29,864 nucleotides of DNA, from positions 1-29,864 of the forward strand of contig JBPCLB010000122.1 of NCBI GenBank assembly GCA_051003695.1, in the 5' to 3' direction. Every line of letters starts with the position of its first letter. The stretch's first letter is position 1. Both the position numbers and the translations under genes were made by a program. The notes below the pieces were generated by a model. The model was not told where the DNA came from. It saw nothing but the letters and a program-made list of their open reading frames with translations, and made no database searches. Origin of the DNA: Gaiella sp051003695 (lineage in GTDB: Bacteria > Actinomycetota > Thermoleophilia > Gaiellales > Gaiellaceae). Below, piece by piece: positions 29,592 to 29,864 of the stretch.

Positions 29592-29864
29592 GTGACCAGG
29601 CTCATCACACTCGTCGCCGTGCTCGGGGCCGCGGCGTCTCTCACCCTCGGCGCGACGGCGGCAACCGCAGCGGACGAGCCCTCGCTCGTCGACGGCGTCG
29701 CCGCACAGCTCGGTGTCTCACCAGAGCGGCTCCGCGCCGCGTTCAAGAGTGCGCTCACCGCCCGCGTCGATTCCGCGATCGCGGCGGGAAAGCTCACACC
29801 CGAGCAAGGGGCAAAGCTGAAAGCGCGGATCGCCGAGGCGAAGGGGCTCGGCGTCGGAGCGCGC
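29592..29864 (+). CDS. Small secreted protein, N-terminal part (runs off window)
   Basis: GTG at 29592 opens a frame of 91 codons that continues past the window end. It begins with a signal peptide (MTRLITLVAVLGAAASLTLG, cut probably after ATAATAA), then a helical segment LGVSPERLRAAFKSALTARV and KLTPEQGAKLKARIAEAKG. The LT/SPEQ helix pattern is common in small actinobacterial secreted proteins of unknown function. GGAGAAGGAG ends 8 bases before the start. A 6-bp hairpin, GATGAG/CTCATC (29557-29573), lies directly before that ribosome site. No GTAAGG-N4-CCTTAC site is present in the 90-bp gap, so I do not assign it to the metal regulon. Confidence 0.75.
   Translation, partial: MTRLITLVAVLGAAASLTLGATAATAADEPSLVDGVAAQLGVSPERLRAAFKSALTARVDSAIAAGKLTPEQGAKLKARIAEAKGLGVGAR

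Noticed and set aside
1..29864. CRISPR arrays, insertion sequences, prophage or toxin-antitoxin genes
   Set aside because: None seen on either strand; the only repeats are the short palindromes and the 15-bp direct repeat listed.

Overview
The window is a gene-dense, high-GC stretch from a bacterial chromosome. It most resembles an actinobacterium, probably a deep branch such as Thermoleophilia; this is inferred from gene order and protein style, not from a search. Supporting signs are the heavy use of GTG and TTG starts, the four-base stop/start overlaps, a SepIVA-like coiled-coil gene beside a DUF177 gene and coaD (as in Mycobacterium), and a secreted protein built from Ig-like YxWxRC repeats. 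I see no rRNA, tRNA, CRISPR array, insertion sequence or phage gene.

Layout. Positions 1-2034 hold the 5' end of a leftward gene resembling the N-terminus of LuxR-type regulators, then a rightward pair: a DUF1295 membrane protein and a methyltransferase of the cyclopropane-fatty-acid/coclaurine N-methyltransferase type. From 24623 down to 2080, every gene lies on the minus strand, about 22.5 kb. In transcription order these are priA, def, fmt, rsmB, rpe, ribD, ribE, ribBA, ribH, rpmB, an Asp23-family gene, a fakA-like DAK2 gene, a receiver-only response regulator, a degV (FakB-type) gene, a cytochrome P450, recG, rsmD, coaD, sepIVA, a secreted Ig-like protein, DUF177, rpmF, plsX, acpP and rnc. 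The same backbone order is known from Bacillus and, in parts, from Mycobacterium. The P450, the receiver protein and the secreted protein look like later additions. Palindromic REP-like elements built on GGGGTC...GACCCC lie beside two of these additions.

From 24716 to the end the genes run rightward: a dodecin, then an iron-type ABC importer in the unusual order ATPase, binding protein, permease, then a DtxR/MntR-family regulator, then the start of a small secreted protein. Two copies of a 16-bp palindrome, GTAAGG-N4-CCTTAC, sit directly upstream of the ATPase and binding-protein genes. They are the obvious candidate operators for the regulator encoded just downstream.

How the genes work together. 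The minus-strand block covers replication restart and recombination (PriA, RecG), N-terminal formyl-Met handling (Fmt, Def), rRNA methylation (RsmB, RsmD), ribosomal proteins L28 and L32, complete flavin synthesis (RibD, RibE, RibBA, RibH, with Rpe), CoA synthesis (CoaD), and acyl-phosphate and phospholipid entry (PlsX, ACP, FakA plus DegV/FakB). The main oddities are a lumazine synthase with an acidic N-terminal extension of about 150 residues, an acpP frame that lacks its expected stop and runs into rnc, an RNase III with Ala at a metal-ligand position, and a receiver-only regulator placed between the FakA and FakB candidates.
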